Both the position numbers and the translations under genes were made by a program. Below the pieces are notes generated by a model. That model was not told where the DNA came from. It was given only the letters and a program-made list of their open reading frames with translations, and ran no database searches. Source: Bacteroidaceae bacterium (GTDB lineage Bacteria > Bacteroidota > Bacteroidia > Bacteroidales > Bacteroidaceae). From it: a DNA stretch of 64,000 bases. Positions 48,584 to 57,835 of this stretch are shown in pieces. Position 1 is the stretch's first letter, and each line of letters begins with the position of its first letter. The stretch is taken from positions 1 through 64,000 of the forward strand of contig JAKSLT010000001.1 in NCBI GenBank assembly GCA_024401055.1. Reading direction: 5' to 3'.

Positions 48584-50959
48584 TCAGAGATTCTCCTTAA
48601 AGTGGCGGAGAATGCGGGTGAGGAGGTGCTTGCGCGTGTTGCCGCCGTAGATGGAGTGGTTGCGGTTGCGGTAAATCTGGCAGTCGAAGGGCACGTCGGC
48701 CTGCACGAGGGCTTCGCTCATCTCGGTGAAGTTGCGGAAGTGGACATTGTCGTCGGCGGTGCCGTGGATGAGAAGGAGGGAACCCTTGATGCGTGAGGCG
48801 CGGGCGATGGGGCAGTCGTTGTAGCCGTCGGGGTTCTCCTGCGGGGTGCGCATGAAGCGCTCGGTGTAGGCGCTGTCATAGAAGCGCCAGGAGGTGACGG
48901 GGGCAACGGCGCAGCCGGCCTTGAAAATAGGCTCAAGCCCCTCTCCGTCAGGGCTGCCTGCGGCACCCTGCCACCCCTCCCCCTGTAGGGAGGGGGAATT
49001 ACCCCTAAAGGTCGCAGGCGCGTCATTAACCGCAGGGGCATTCTCCCCCTCCCTATAGGGGGAGGGGTGGCGGAGTTCCGAAGGAAGCTCCGACGGGGTG
49101 AGGCTGTGGGGTTCGCCCATCGCCATCAATGTATTGAACCCGCCGAAGCTCCATCCCCAGATGCCGATGCGGCTGCCGTCAATGTAGGGAAGTTGGGCGA
49201 GAGCCTGGGCGGCTGCGGCTTGGTCGTGGGATTCGAGTTGGCCAAGGTGGAGGTAGGTGCATTTCTCCCACTCGGCACCGCGGTAACCGGTGCCGCGGCC
49301 ATCTACTACGACGCTGATGAAGCCCTCCTGGGCGAGTACGCTCTCAAAGGCACCGCCGGGGTAGAAGCCGCACGACCAGGAATCGGTGACTTCCTGTGAG
49401 CCGGGGCCGCTGTACTGGTACATGATGACGGGGTAGCGCTTTGAGGGGTCGAAATTGCGGGGACGGAGCATCCAGGCGTTGAGGGTGATGCCGTCGGCGG
49501 TGGTGAGGGTGAGGAGTTCCTTCTGGCCGAATTGCTGGTCGGCGGTTTGTTTCAGGGCGTCGTTGGTGATGAGGGTGTGGAGCGTGCGGCCGCTGGCGTC
49601 GCAGAGGGTGGTGACGGGCGGCTGCGTGATGTTGCTGTATGTGTTGACGAAGTAGCGGAAGTTCTTGCTGAACGTGGCGCTGTTGGTGCCTACCTGCTGG
49701 GAGATTTTGGTGGTCTTACCCTTGCGGTCGGTGGCATAGACGGCGCGGCGGAGGGGCGACTCCTGGGTGGAGGTGTAGAAGAAACGGCCGGTGGCGGCAT
49801 CGTAGCCGTGGAAACGGGTTACCTCAAAGTCGCCCTGCGTGACCGTCTGCTCAAGGTTGCCCTGGAGGGTGTACCAGTAGAGATGCTGGTGGCCGGTGCG
49901 CTCGGAGAGGATGGCGAAGTGGCCGGGGTAGAACTGGAGGTCGGTGTAGGCGGGTTCCTTCACGTAGTGGGGGATTTCCTCGCGGAGCACCTGCTTGGCT
50001 ACGGTGCTGCGGGGGTTGGCCATATAGATGTCCATGCGGTCCTGATGGCGGTTGAGGGTGACAATGCACACCTTGTCGGCGTCGCTGGTGGTGGCGATGC
50101 GGGGAATGTAGTCGTCGGCAGCGAGGGGCAGGTCTATCTGGCGCGTGTTGCGGTTCTTGAGGTCGTAGGAGTGGACGCTGACGGTGGCGTTGGTGGCACC
50201 GGCCACGGGGTATTTGTAGGAATACGGGTAGGGCAGGCGCTCGGAGGAATACATCGGCATATCATAGACGGGCACCTGGCTCTCGTCGTAGCGCACCCAG
50301 ATGAGCATCTCGCTGTCGGCGGAGAAGCAGAAGGAGCGGGCGGTGGAGAACTCCTCCTCGTTGACCCAGTCGGGAATGCCGTTGATGATCTTGCCGCGTT
50401 CGCCGTCCTTGGTCACCTGCGTCTCGGCGTTGCCGTAGAGGAGTTTCACCACGAAGAGGTTACCCTCGCGGGCGAAGGCGACGACGTTGCCGTCGGGGGA
50501 GAAGAGGGGCGACATCTGGGGGCCGCCGTCGGAGAGCGGCTCGAGGCGGTTGTTGGCTACGTCGTAGATGTAGTAGTCGGCCGTGAAGGTGCGGCGATAG
50601 ACGTAGCGGGTGTTGGTCTGGATGAGGATGCGGCTCTCATCGGGGGAGAGGATGTAGCCGTCGATGGAGGAGACTGACACCTTGCCGCGCACGGTGGCCA
50701 CGTCGAAGAGGGTGGCTACGTCCTTGCCCGTCTTAAAGGATGTGCGGACGATGCGCTTGTTGTCAACGAGCTGGGAGTAGGATTCGCCGTCGGCCATAGG
50801 CGTGAGGGCGCTGATGGACTGTGGTGAGTACTTGCCAGCGGTAATGTCGGAGATAGTGACCTGGGCACGGATGCCGATGGCAAGAGATATGAGGAAAAGG
50901 AAAAGCCCCCCTCTTATCCCCCCTTTGGGGGGAAGACTTGATAGTGATAAATGAAGCAT
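48584..50959 (-). CDS. dipeptidyl-peptidase IV-like S9 serine peptidase
   Basis: 791 aa. An N-terminal beta-propeller (~60-500) is followed by an alpha/beta-hydrolase domain with the nucleophile in GIWGWSFGGFNT (Ser604), Asp in LIHGTADDNVHF and His in RNHSIYGG. DPP-IV enzymes release X-Pro or X-Ala dipeptides in the periplasm. Two oddities: the signal peptide start (MLHLSLSSLPPKGGIRGG..) is a GC-rich repeat shared with the other S9 gene, and a whole 170-bp family B element adds ~57 residues (619-675) between the catalytic Ser segment and IFKAGCAVAPVTSWRFYD. Confidence 0.92.
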   Translation of the reverse strand: MLHLSLSSLPPKGGIRGGLFLFLISLAIGIRAQVTISDITAGKYSPQSISALTPMADGESYSQLVDNKRIVRTSFKTGKDVATLFDVATVRGKVSVSSIDGYILSPDESRILIQTNTRYVYRRTFTADYYIYDVANNRLEPLSDGGPQMSPLFSPDGNVVAFAREGNLFVVKLLYGNAETQVTKDGERGKIINGIPDWVNEEEFSTARSFCFSADSEMLIWVRYDESQVPVYDMPMYSSERLPYPYSYKYPVAGATNATVSVHSYDLKNRNTRQIDLPLAADDYIPRIATTSDADKVCIVTLNRHQDRMDIYMANPRSTVAKQVLREEIPHYVKEPAYTDLQFYPGHFAILSERTGHQHLYWYTLQGNLEQTVTQGDFEVTRFHGYDAATGRFFYTSTQESPLRRAVYATDRKGKTTKISQQVGTNSATFSKNFRYFVNTYSNITQPPVTTLCDASGRTLHTLITNDALKQTADQQFGQKELLTLTTADGITLNAWMLRPRNFDPSKRYPVIMYQYSGPGSQEVTDSWSCGFYPGGAFESVLAQEGFISVVVDGRGTGYRGAEWEKCTYLHLGQLESHDQAAAAQALAQLPYIDGSRIGIWGWSFGGFNTLMAMGEPHSLTPSELPSELRHPSPYREGENAPAVNDAPATFRGNSPSLQGEGWQGAAGSPDGEGLEPIFKAGCAVAPVTSWRFYDSAYTERFMRTPQENPDGYNDCPIARASRIKGSLLLIHGTADDNVHFRNFTEMSEALVQADVPFDCQIYRNRNHSIYGGNTRKHLLTRILRHFKENL
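48936..49105 (-). repeat. family B complete 170-bp copy inside the DPP-IV-like gene
   Basis: Inverted halves with AGCCCCTCTCCGTC and GACGGGGTGAGGCT ends. Read in the same frame as the EptA-like copy: PSELRHPSPYREGE..SPSLQGEGWQG..SPDGEG. Confidence 0.92.
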
Positions 50960-50962
50960 GGG
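50899..50962 (-). repeat. 64-bp repeat forming the DPP-IV-like signal peptide start
   Basis: From CCCATGCTTCATTT to the GGGGGGCTTTTCC end, nearly identical to 60280-60343, and including the start codon of both genes. Confidence 0.9.
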
Positions 50963-50999
50963 TATGGAGTTTTATATTTATTGTATATTGGAGCGCGTC

Positions 51000-53726
51000 T
51001 TAAACCGCAGGAGTATTCTCCCCCTCCCTCACCGGGGAGGGGTGGCAGGGTGCCGCAGGCAGCCCTGACGGGGAGAGGCTTTTTATTGTCCTGTAGATAT
51101 CGGGAATGATAAGGAAGGGGGCGGTGAGGCCAGTGATGATGAGGATTTGAAGGCCTGTCAGGCGCTCGGTCTGGAAGAACTGCGGGGCGAGTTCTACGAT
51201 GAGCAACTGGCCGAAGAAGATGGCCAATGCTATGGCGATGAAGGCCGTGGAGAAATGCTGCTGGAAGGACCGGGGCCGACGGATGATGTCGGCGAGGTCG
51301 AGCAAGAGGCTGCGGGAGGTGCGATAGTAGCGCACATTGAAGAGGTTCCAGAACTGGAGCATCACGAAGAAGGTGAAGAACTGCACATCAGGGAGCGCTA
51401 TGTTGAAAAGACGCGGGAGTTCCCATACGACGGCAGCGAGGAGGAACTGTGTGAGCCCCACGGCGGTGATGTGGGAGAGCATAGGGCGGTCGATGATGTG
51501 CGCCTTTTGGCTGCGGGGCTTCTCGTCCATGACGGAAGGGTCGGCGGGTAGGGAGGAGAGCGCCATGGCTGCGAAGGTGTCCATGATGAGGTTCACCCAG
51601 AGCATCTGCGTGACGGTGAGGGGCGACTCCGTACCGGTGAAGGCACCGATGAAGACGATGAGACAAGCCGCCACGTTCACCGTGAGTTGGAAGAGCAGGA
51701 AGCGGCGGATGTTCTGATAGAGGGAGCGTCCCCAGAGGATGGCCTTGTTGATTGATGCGAAGGAGTCGTCGATGATGGTAATGTCGGAGGCCTCCTTGGC
51801 GTGAGCCGTGCCGCTGCCCATGGAGAGTCCTACCTGTGCCTTGGCGAGGGCGGGAGCATCGTTGGTACCGTCGCCGGTGACAGCCACCACTTCGCCGCTC
51901 TGCTGGAGGAGCGTAACGAGGCGAGCCTTGTCATCGGGGCGAGCGCGAGCAATGATGCGGAGATTGGGGAGAACGGCGAGGGCTTCGGCGTCGGAAAGAG
52001 CGGCGAAGGCAGGGCCAGTAAGAACGGGAGCCCCCTCCCCGCTCCCCCTTTGGGGGAGAGCTTCAACGTGGTTCTTACCTTCTTGGGAAGTCCCCCCAAA
52101 GGGGGGATTTAGGGGGGCTTTCGCTCCGTCAGGGAGAATACCAATCTGACGGCCGATTTCCGTGGCGGTGCCTACTGTGTCGCCTGTGACGATAATGACG
52201 CGGACACCGGCGCGTTGGGTGCAAGTATCAATGGCTTCGCGCACATCGCTGCGGAGTGGATCCATAATGCCTACGATGCCGAGGAAATGGCGCACGCCGT
52301 CAATCTCGGCAGCGAAACCGAGGGTGCGCATGGCCTTGGCTTGCCACTGGGCGAGTTGTCCCATAATGTCGATGCTGACGGGCTGGCACTGGGGGAGGAG
52401 AATCTCGGAGGCACCTTTGAAGAATGTTATGCGTGTGCTGCCGCGCTCCACCGTGGTGCTCATATACTTGCGCTCGGAGGAGAAGGGCGTGCGGTCAGTT
52501 ACCGTCCAGTCGCGGCGCAGGGCGCGGTAGTCAATTTCCTGTTCGGCGAGCCAGCGGAGGAGAGCACCTTCCGTCGGGTTGCCGAGCACCTTGACGCTGC
52601 CGTCGGGGGCGATGGAGAGTTCAGCGGTGGAGTTGAGAGCGCAGCAAAGAGATATGAGGCCCCCTTCAACTTCCGTAAGGGGTTGCGCATCGTTCGGGAG
52701 AATGTCGTCAGAGAAAGGCAGGGAGAGGTGTTCCACCACTTGCATCTTGTTCTGCGTGAGCGTGCCCGTCTTGTCGGTGCAGATGACGGTGGCGGCGCCC
52801 ATTGTCTCGCAGGCGTGGAGTTTGCGGACGAGGTTGTTCTCGCGGAGCATGCGGCGCATACTCATAGCAAGACTCATCGTGATGCTCATAGGAAGGCCTT
52901 CGGGCACGGCCACGGCAATGAGCGCCACGGCGAGCATAAGGCTTTCCAGAATATATTGCACGAAGTTGATGGTGGCAAAGTCGCCGGAGGCCCCTTCGCC
53001 GAGGAGGAAGAAGCAGAGGACACGCCCCACCACGACGAGGAGGGCGATAACGAACGCCGCGCCGCTTACCTGCTTGCCAAGACCGGAAAGCTGGCGGTTG
53101 AGTGGCGTTTCCACCGTGCGGCCTTCCCGCACCTGCATAGCGCCGTGGCCTTCCTCGGTGTCGGTGCCGATGGCGGTGATGCGTAGGAGAGCATAGCCTT
53201 CGAGGATGGTGCAGCCGCGCAGGAGGAGGTTGGTGGCATAGGTGGCGTGAGGGTCGGCATCGCTGGGGAGGTGCGACTTACGGGCGCTGGGCTCTCCGGT
53301 GAAAGCGCTCTCATCCACACGCAGTTGACGGCTTTGTTCAAGGGTGCCGTCGGCAGGAACTTCATCACCGCTCTCGAGGCGTACGAGGTCACCCACGACG
53401 ACGTCCATCTTGGGTATCTCAACGAACTGGCCGTCGCGCAGCACCTTGACGGGGGCGGCATCGTTGGTCTGGTTGAGGATGCGGAACTCCCGCTCGGCCT
53501 TAACTTCAAGGATGAAGCCCACACCCGTGGCCAGAAGGAGGGCGATGAGCACGCCGATAGGTTCGAAGAGGACTTCGGTGCCGGAGCCGTGGGCATACTC
53601 GTAGAGGCTCACGGCCGACGAGAAGACGAAGACCACGAGGAGCACGATGATGAGCGGGTCGGCAAACTTCTTTAAGAAACCTTTCCAGAGCGGCTCTGGC
53701 TGGGGAGGCGGGATAATATTCTTCAT
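51000..53726 (-). CDS. calcium-type P-ATPase (P2A/P2B)
   Basis: 908 aa. Membrane helices 1-2 (~25-75), actuator domain with DESAFTGEP, M4 AVAVPEGLPMS, phosphorylation motif CTDKTGTLTQNKM, hinge VTGDGTNDAPALAKA and six C-terminal helices. PEGLP and the overall plan fit Ca2+ exporters of the PMCA/SERCA type, but Mg2+ or Mn2+ cannot be excluded. A 30-residue family A element is inserted at 537-566 in the P-domain surface loop, and the last ~25 residues come from family B. Confidence 0.92.
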   Translation of the reverse strand: MKNIIPPPQPEPLWKGFLKKFADPLIIVLLVVFVFSSAVSLYEYAHGSGTEVLFEPIGVLIALLLATGVGFILEVKAEREFRILNQTNDAAPVKVLRDGQFVEIPKMDVVVGDLVRLESGDEVPADGTLEQSRQLRVDESAFTGEPSARKSHLPSDADPHATYATNLLLRGCTILEGYALLRITAIGTDTEEGHGAMQVREGRTVETPLNRQLSGLGKQVSGAAFVIALLVVVGRVLCFFLLGEGASGDFATINFVQYILESLMLAVALIAVAVPEGLPMSITMSLAMSMRRMLRENNLVRKLHACETMGAATVICTDKTGTLTQNKMQVVEHLSLPFSDDILPNDAQPLTEVEGGLISLCCALNSTAELSIAPDGSVKVLGNPTEGALLRWLAEQEIDYRALRRDWTVTDRTPFSSERKYMSTTVERGSTRITFFKGASEILLPQCQPVSIDIMGQLAQWQAKAMRTLGFAAEIDGVRHFLGIVGIMDPLRSDVREAIDTCTQRAGVRVIIVTGDTVGTATEIGRQIGILPDGAKAPLNPPFGGTSQEGKNHVEALPQRGSGEGAPVLTGPAFAALSDAEALAVLPNLRIIARARPDDKARLVTLLQQSGEVVAVTGDGTNDAPALAKAQVGLSMGSGTAHAKEASDITIIDDSFASINKAILWGRSLYQNIRRFLLFQLTVNVAACLIVFIGAFTGTESPLTVTQMLWVNLIMDTFAAMALSSLPADPSVMDEKPRSQKAHIIDRPMLSHITAVGLTQFLLAAVVWELPRLFNIALPDVQFFTFFVMLQFWNLFNVRYYRTSRSLLLDLADIIRRPRSFQQHFSTAFIAIALAIFFGQLLIVELAPQFFQTERLTGLQILIITGLTAPFLIIPDIYRTIKSLSPSGLPAAPCHPSPVREGENTPAV
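51004..51080 (-). repeat. family B half-element forming the P-ATPase C-terminus
   Basis: Read as SPSGLPAAPCHPSPVREGEN followed by TPAV and the stop. Confidence 0.85.
52029..52119 (-). repeat. family A complete 91-bp copy in the P-ATPase gene
   Basis: Thirty codons (A537-A566), APLNPPFGGTS..ALPQRGSGEGA, same frame and orientation as the NRPS and RluA-type copies. Confidence 0.92.
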
Positions 53727-53783
53727 TGAGGAGTGGGGAGGCTTGGGTGGGAGATAGACGGCCTTGGCGTTAGAACGCGGTCG

Positions 53784-55430
53784 CTAAATTTCCGGCTGCG
53801 TTTTCAGATAGTTGATGAAAGCATCGGTGATGTGGGGCATATTGAGGCCTTGCATTTCCTGGGCGGCGGGGAAGAGGGCGGGGTCGTAGCCGTCGCCACC
53901 GCCGGCGAGGAATTCGTCGGCAACGATGTAACAGGTCGCCTTGTCGGAAATCTTGACCTGGCGGCCATCGGTGTGGGTGTAGGTGAGTGACTTCACGTGC
54001 CGCTTCTTGTCCATTGTGGGCGTGAGGTTGGAGAATTGAAGGTAGCCGTAGCGCTCGTTGTGGAGGCCGTAGTCAATGAGTTCGCGCAGTTGGCGGCCGG
54101 TGACTTTATAGACGCGCATAGCGTTGTCGAAGGGCAGTACCTCGCCAATGTCAAGCACGCGGACAGGACCGGCGGACAGGCCGCAGCGCATACTGCCGAT
54201 GTGGGTGACGCCCACGATGAGGTCGTCGGCGGTGAAACCTTGCTGCTGACGGGCGGCGGCAGCGTAGGCGTTGGTGACGAGTTGGCCCATACGCGTCTGG
54301 TCGTGGTGCATCAGAACGCGGTCGAAGGGGATGTCGGCGCGGCAGGTGGTGAGGTAGTCGCCGATGGGTGTGCCGGCACGGGTATGGGTGTCGGCGAGGA
54401 GTTCGTCAATCTGGGCCTGAAGGCGGGCGGCCTTGGGCGTGAACTGCGTCTTGGGCGTGACGGGAACGAGCGACGGCTCCACATTGACGACTTCCAACGT
54501 GGTGCCGTCGAGCGTGAATTTCATCACGCCGATATACTTTCCGCAGTTGCAGCCTTGAAGGATGGGGTAGGGCAGTTCGTTGATGGTGCCGCACACGGGC
54601 TGATGACTGTGGCTGGAGATGATGCCGGCAAACTGGGCATCGTTGAGGCGCGTGAGGTTCAGCGAGTCGGCGTCGTCCCAAGTTGGTATCAACTGCGTCA
54701 TCATTCCGCGCTGCACTTGCTTCATCCGTGTGCCCTGATGGGTGAGGATGAGGCGGGCGTTGGCCTGACGCACGGCATCGTAGCCGGGAGTGTGGGCGAG
54801 GGAGTCGAGAACGGCGCACACATCGCCGCAGAAACTCAACCCCTTGAGTTTGGAGGCGGAGGCTTGCAGCGGTGTGCTGCTCGTGGTGAGTCCTATGAAG
54901 GCTATGCTGAACTTGCGGCCGTCGGGGAGGGAAATCTCTCTCACGGCGTAAGGCTTGCAGAAGCGGGGGCGCGAGGTGCCGTCGGTGCGCATGTCACTCG
55001 TGGCATCGCAGCGTATGTTGGCGCTGATGTATTCCATATCCCACCCGGCGGGACGCAGACTGACGCCCGTCTTCCAGCAATCCATCATCTGGGCCTGGCC
55101 CTCGTCGAACTCGTGGTTGCCGATGCCGGAGAGCGTGATGCCGCAGTCTTGGAAGAACTGCGGGAAGAGTGTACGGCTGCGCGTGGCCTGATAGAAATAC
55201 GAGCCACCGAAGTTGTCGCCGGCCGAAACGACAATGTTGCAAGGGTAAATTTGCTTGAGCGAGTCTATGGTCTGCACCACGGAGGCGGCGCCGGGAATAC
55301 CCTTGAAGTCATCGCGGACGAAGCCGCCGTGGAAGTCGTTGATGGACAGCACGGCCACTTCTATCGTGTTCTGGGCAGAAAGGCCGAGCGTGGCGGCTAT
55401 AATATATATAAGGAGTGATAGGCGTTTCAT
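53784..55430 (-). CDS. 5'-nucleotidase / 2',3'-cyclic phosphodiesterase family protein
   Basis: 548 aa with a signal peptide (MKRLSLLIYIIAATLGLSAQ). N-terminal metallophosphatase: SINDFHGG, SAGDNFGGS, GIGNHEFDEG and SSHSHQPV supply the two-metal ligands. The C-terminal nucleotidase domain (~340-548) has the FLAGGGDGYD substrate loop. It releases phosphate from nucleotides or UDP-sugars in the periplasm. Both domains are in one chain. The start is 5 bp downstream of the obgE stop. Confidence 0.92.
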   Translation of the reverse strand: MKRLSLLIYIIAATLGLSAQNTIEVAVLSINDFHGGFVRDDFKGIPGAASVVQTIDSLKQIYPCNIVVSAGDNFGGSYFYQATRSRTLFPQFFQDCGITLSGIGNHEFDEGQAQMMDCWKTGVSLRPAGWDMEYISANIRCDATSDMRTDGTSRPRFCKPYAVREISLPDGRKFSIAFIGLTTSSTPLQASASKLKGLSFCGDVCAVLDSLAHTPGYDAVRQANARLILTHQGTRMKQVQRGMMTQLIPTWDDADSLNLTRLNDAQFAGIISSHSHQPVCGTINELPYPILQGCNCGKYIGVMKFTLDGTTLEVVNVEPSLVPVTPKTQFTPKAARLQAQIDELLADTHTRAGTPIGDYLTTCRADIPFDRVLMHHDQTRMGQLVTNAYAAAARQQQGFTADDLIVGVTHIGSMRCGLSAGPVRVLDIGEVLPFDNAMRVYKVTGRQLRELIDYGLHNERYGYLQFSNLTPTMDKKRHVKSLTYTHTDGRQVKISDKATCYIVADEFLAGGGDGYDPALFPAAQEMQGLNMPHITDAFINYLKTQPEI

Positions 55431-55435
55431 GGTTT

Positions 55436-56602
55436 TCAGTTGTCTTCTTCTAATTCTTCAATGTCGTATTCTTCAATGTCGAGGTCGTCTTCGTCGATGT
55501 CCTCGATACTGTCGTCTTCCCAGTCGGCGAAGTCGGCATCAAAGGCCGGCACGTCGCGGTCGCGATGGACTATGCTGCCGCCCTCGGTCTGCATGGAGAG
55601 CTTGTTGCTTTCGGAGTTGAGCTCTTCCCACAGGAGATCCTTCAGTTCGCTGATGCCTTGGCCGCTCACGGCGCTGATGAACACTACGGGGAGATCGTTG
55701 GGCAGGTCCTGACGGAGCATCTCGATGAGCTCTGCGTCCAGCAGGTCGCACTTCGTTACGGCCAGCATACGGTGTTTGTCCAACAGGCCGGGATTGAATT
55801 GCTGCAACTCGTTGAGCAGCACCTCGTACTCGTGGCGTATGTCGTCCGTGTCGCCGGGCACCATGAAGAGCAGCAGCGAGTTGCGTTCAATGTGGCGGAG
55901 GAAGCGCAGTCCCAGTCCGCGGCCCTCGGCAGCACCCTCTATGATACCAGGAATGTCGGCCATGACGAAGGAGCGCCCGTCGCGATAAGGCACGATGCCG
56001 AGCGAGGGCTCCAGCGTGGTGAACGGATAGTTGGCAATCTTGGGACGAGCCTGGCTGACGGCACTTACCAGTGTGCTCTTTCCCGCATTGGGGAAGCCTA
56101 CGAGGCCTACGTCAGCCAGCAGTTTCAGTTCGAGCACTACCATCATCTCCTGCATCGGTTCGCCGGGCTGGGCGTAGCGCGGCGCCTGGTTGGTGGAGGT
56201 GCGGAACTGGTAATTGCCCAGTCCGCCGCGGCCGCCCTTGAGGAGCATCACCACCTGGCCGTCCTCGCTCACGTCGCAGATGAACTTGCCCGTCTCGGCA
56301 TCGTAGGCTACGGTGCCGGGCGGCACATCGATGTAGCGGTCTTCGCCGTCGCTGCCGTGGGAGCAGCACTTCGAGCCGTTGCCGCCGTGACCGGCGAAGA
56401 TGTGGCGGTCGTAGCGGAGATGGAGGAGCGTCCAATAGTTATGGTTGCCGCGCAGGAAAATATGGCCGCCGCGACCGCCGTCGCCACCGTCGGGCCCGCC
56501 GTTGGGCTGATATTTCGCGCGGTGGAGATGCATGGAGCCACGGCCGCCCTTGCCGGAGCGGCAGTAGATTTTCACGTAATCAACAAAGTTGGTCTCTGCC
56601 AT
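55436..56602 (-). CDS. obgE: GTPase Obg (ribosome assembly)
   Basis: 388 aa from the ATG at 56602 ([20 protein letters not shown]); the upstream extension has no homology. The Gly-rich Obg fold is ~1-160 ([12 protein letters not shown]), then the G domain with [10 protein letters not shown] and [12 protein letters not shown]. The acidic C-terminal tail ([12 protein letters not shown]..) is typical of Bacteroidetes members. Essential 50S assembly GTPase. In the order hpt-adk-obgE. Confidence 0.95.
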   Translation of the reverse strand: MAETNFVDYVKIYCRSGKGGRGSMHLHRAKYQPNGGPDGGDGGRGGHIFLRGNHNYWTLLHLRYDRHIFAGHGGNGSKCCSHGSDGEDRYIDVPPGTVAYDAETGKFICDVSEDGQVVMLLKGGRGGLGNYQFRTSTNQAPRYAQPGEPMQEMMVVLELKLLADVGLVGFPNAGKSTLVSAVSQARPKIANYPFTTLEPSLGIVPYRDGRSFVMADIPGIIEGAAEGRGLGLRFLRHIERNSLLLFMVPGDTDDIRHEYEVLLNELQQFNPGLLDKHRMLAVTKCDLLDAELIEMLRQDLPNDLPVVFISAVSGQGISELKDLLWEELNSESNKLSMQTEGGSIVHRDRDVPAFDADFADWEDDSIEDIDEDDLDIEEYDIEELEEDN

Positions 56603-56657
56603 AAATGGAAGTGCCCCGTCGTTTGAGGCGGGGGCTTGGAAATAGTGTAATAAATCT

Positions 56658-57227
56658 TTAGAGAGCGTCGATGACGGCGCAGAGGGCGGCGTTGATTTCC
56701 TCAAGGGAGCCGATGCCCTTCACGGCGTGGCGCAGGCCTTCCTTCTCATACCAGTCGGCGAGGGGCTGCGTCTGCGTGTGGTACACCTTGAGGCGGGCGG
56801 CGATGGTCTCGGCGTTGTCGTCGGCACGGCCGGAGGTCTTGCCGCGGTTGATGAGGCGGGCCATCAGTTCGTCGTCGGGCACGTCAAGTTCCAGCATGGC
56901 GCTCACGGCGGTGCCGCGCTCGGCGAGCATCACCTTCAGGGCCTCGGCCTGGGGAATGGTGCGGGGGAAACCGTCGAAGATGAGGCCTTCGCAGGGGCAG
57001 AGGGCGTCGTAGGTGGAGGCCAGAATCTTAATCATCAGTTCGTCGGGGATGAGTTGGCCTTGGGAGATAAATTCCTGTGCGGTGTGGCCGAGGTCGGTGC
57101 CGGCCTTGATTTCAGCGCGCAGCACGTCGCCGGTGCTGATGTGCTTGAAACCGTACTTCTGCATGAGCAGTTCGCTCTGGGTGCCCTTGCCGGAGCCGGG
57201 AGCACCAAAGATTACAATGTTTTTCAT
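56658..57227 (-). CDS. adk: adenylate kinase
   Basis: 189 aa, the short-lid form. P-loop [12 protein letters not shown] at the start, [21 protein letters not shown], and [23 protein letters not shown]. Converts AMP + ATP to two ADP. Confidence 0.96.
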   Translation of the reverse strand: MKNIVIFGAPGSGKGTQSELLMQKYGFKHISTGDVLRAEIKAGTDLGHTAQEFISQGQLIPDELMIKILASTYDALCPCEGLIFDGFPRTIPQAEALKVMLAERGTAVSAMLELDVPDDELMARLINRGKTSGRADDNAETIAARLKVYHTQTQPLADWYEKEGLRHAVKGIGSLEEINAALCAVIDAL

Positions 57228-57261
57228 AAGTTATAAGTTGTTTATTTTGTTAGTTTATTAG

Positions 57262-57804
57262 TTATTCCGTGACGAGCGTGTAGATGTCGGGGAGTTCGCG
57301 GCCCAGGCCGTCGTAGTCGAGGCCGTAGCCCAGAATGAAGTCGTTGGGGATGTCGAAGCAGCGGTACTTGATGGGGAGGTCGTGCACTTGCAGCTTGTCG
57401 GGCTTCACGAGCAGCGAGCAGATAGCGATGCTGCGCGGGTTCTTCTTTTCCAGCAGTCCAACGAGTTCCTGCATCGTCAGGCCCGTGTCAACGATATCTT
57501 CCACGATGATGACGTCGCGGCCCGCAATGTCTTCTTTGAGGCCGAGCACTTCTTTCACCTCGCCGGTGGAGTCGGTGCCTTCGTAGGAGGCTACGCGAAT
57601 GAAGGCAATTTCGCTTGGTGTTGCCACGCTCCTGACGAGGTCGGCAGCGAAGATGAAGGCGCCGGTCAATACGCTGATGAACATGGGCGTGCGACCTTCG
57701 TAGTCGTGGCTTATCTGGGCGCCCACTTCCTGAACGCGGGCTTGAATCTTTGAGGCAGGCATCGACACTTTGAAGCGCTTGTCTTTAACGAGGATGGGTT
57801 GCAT
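57262..57804 (-). CDS. hpt: hypoxanthine phosphoribosyltransferase
   Basis: 180 aa. PRPP-binding motif VIIVEDIVDTGLTM, Lys in LLVKPDKLQV and the flexible-loop region YEGRTPMFISVLTGAFIF. Purine salvage, co-linear with adk and obgE. Confidence 0.94.
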   Translation of the reverse strand: MQPILVKDKRFKVSMPASKIQARVQEVGAQISHDYEGRTPMFISVLTGAFIFAADLVRSVATPSEIAFIRVASYEGTDSTGEVKEVLGLKEDIAGRDVIIVEDIVDTGLTMQELVGLLEKKNPRSIAICSLLVKPDKLQVHDLPIKYRCFDIPNDFILGYGLDYDGLGRELPDIYTLVTE

Positions 57805-57835
57805 GAGGATTGAATGTTAAAAGTTTATATGGGGA

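Noticed and set aside
56602..56704. N-terminal extension of ObgE
   Set aside because: No Obg homologue has it; the ATG at 56602 gives the standard start.
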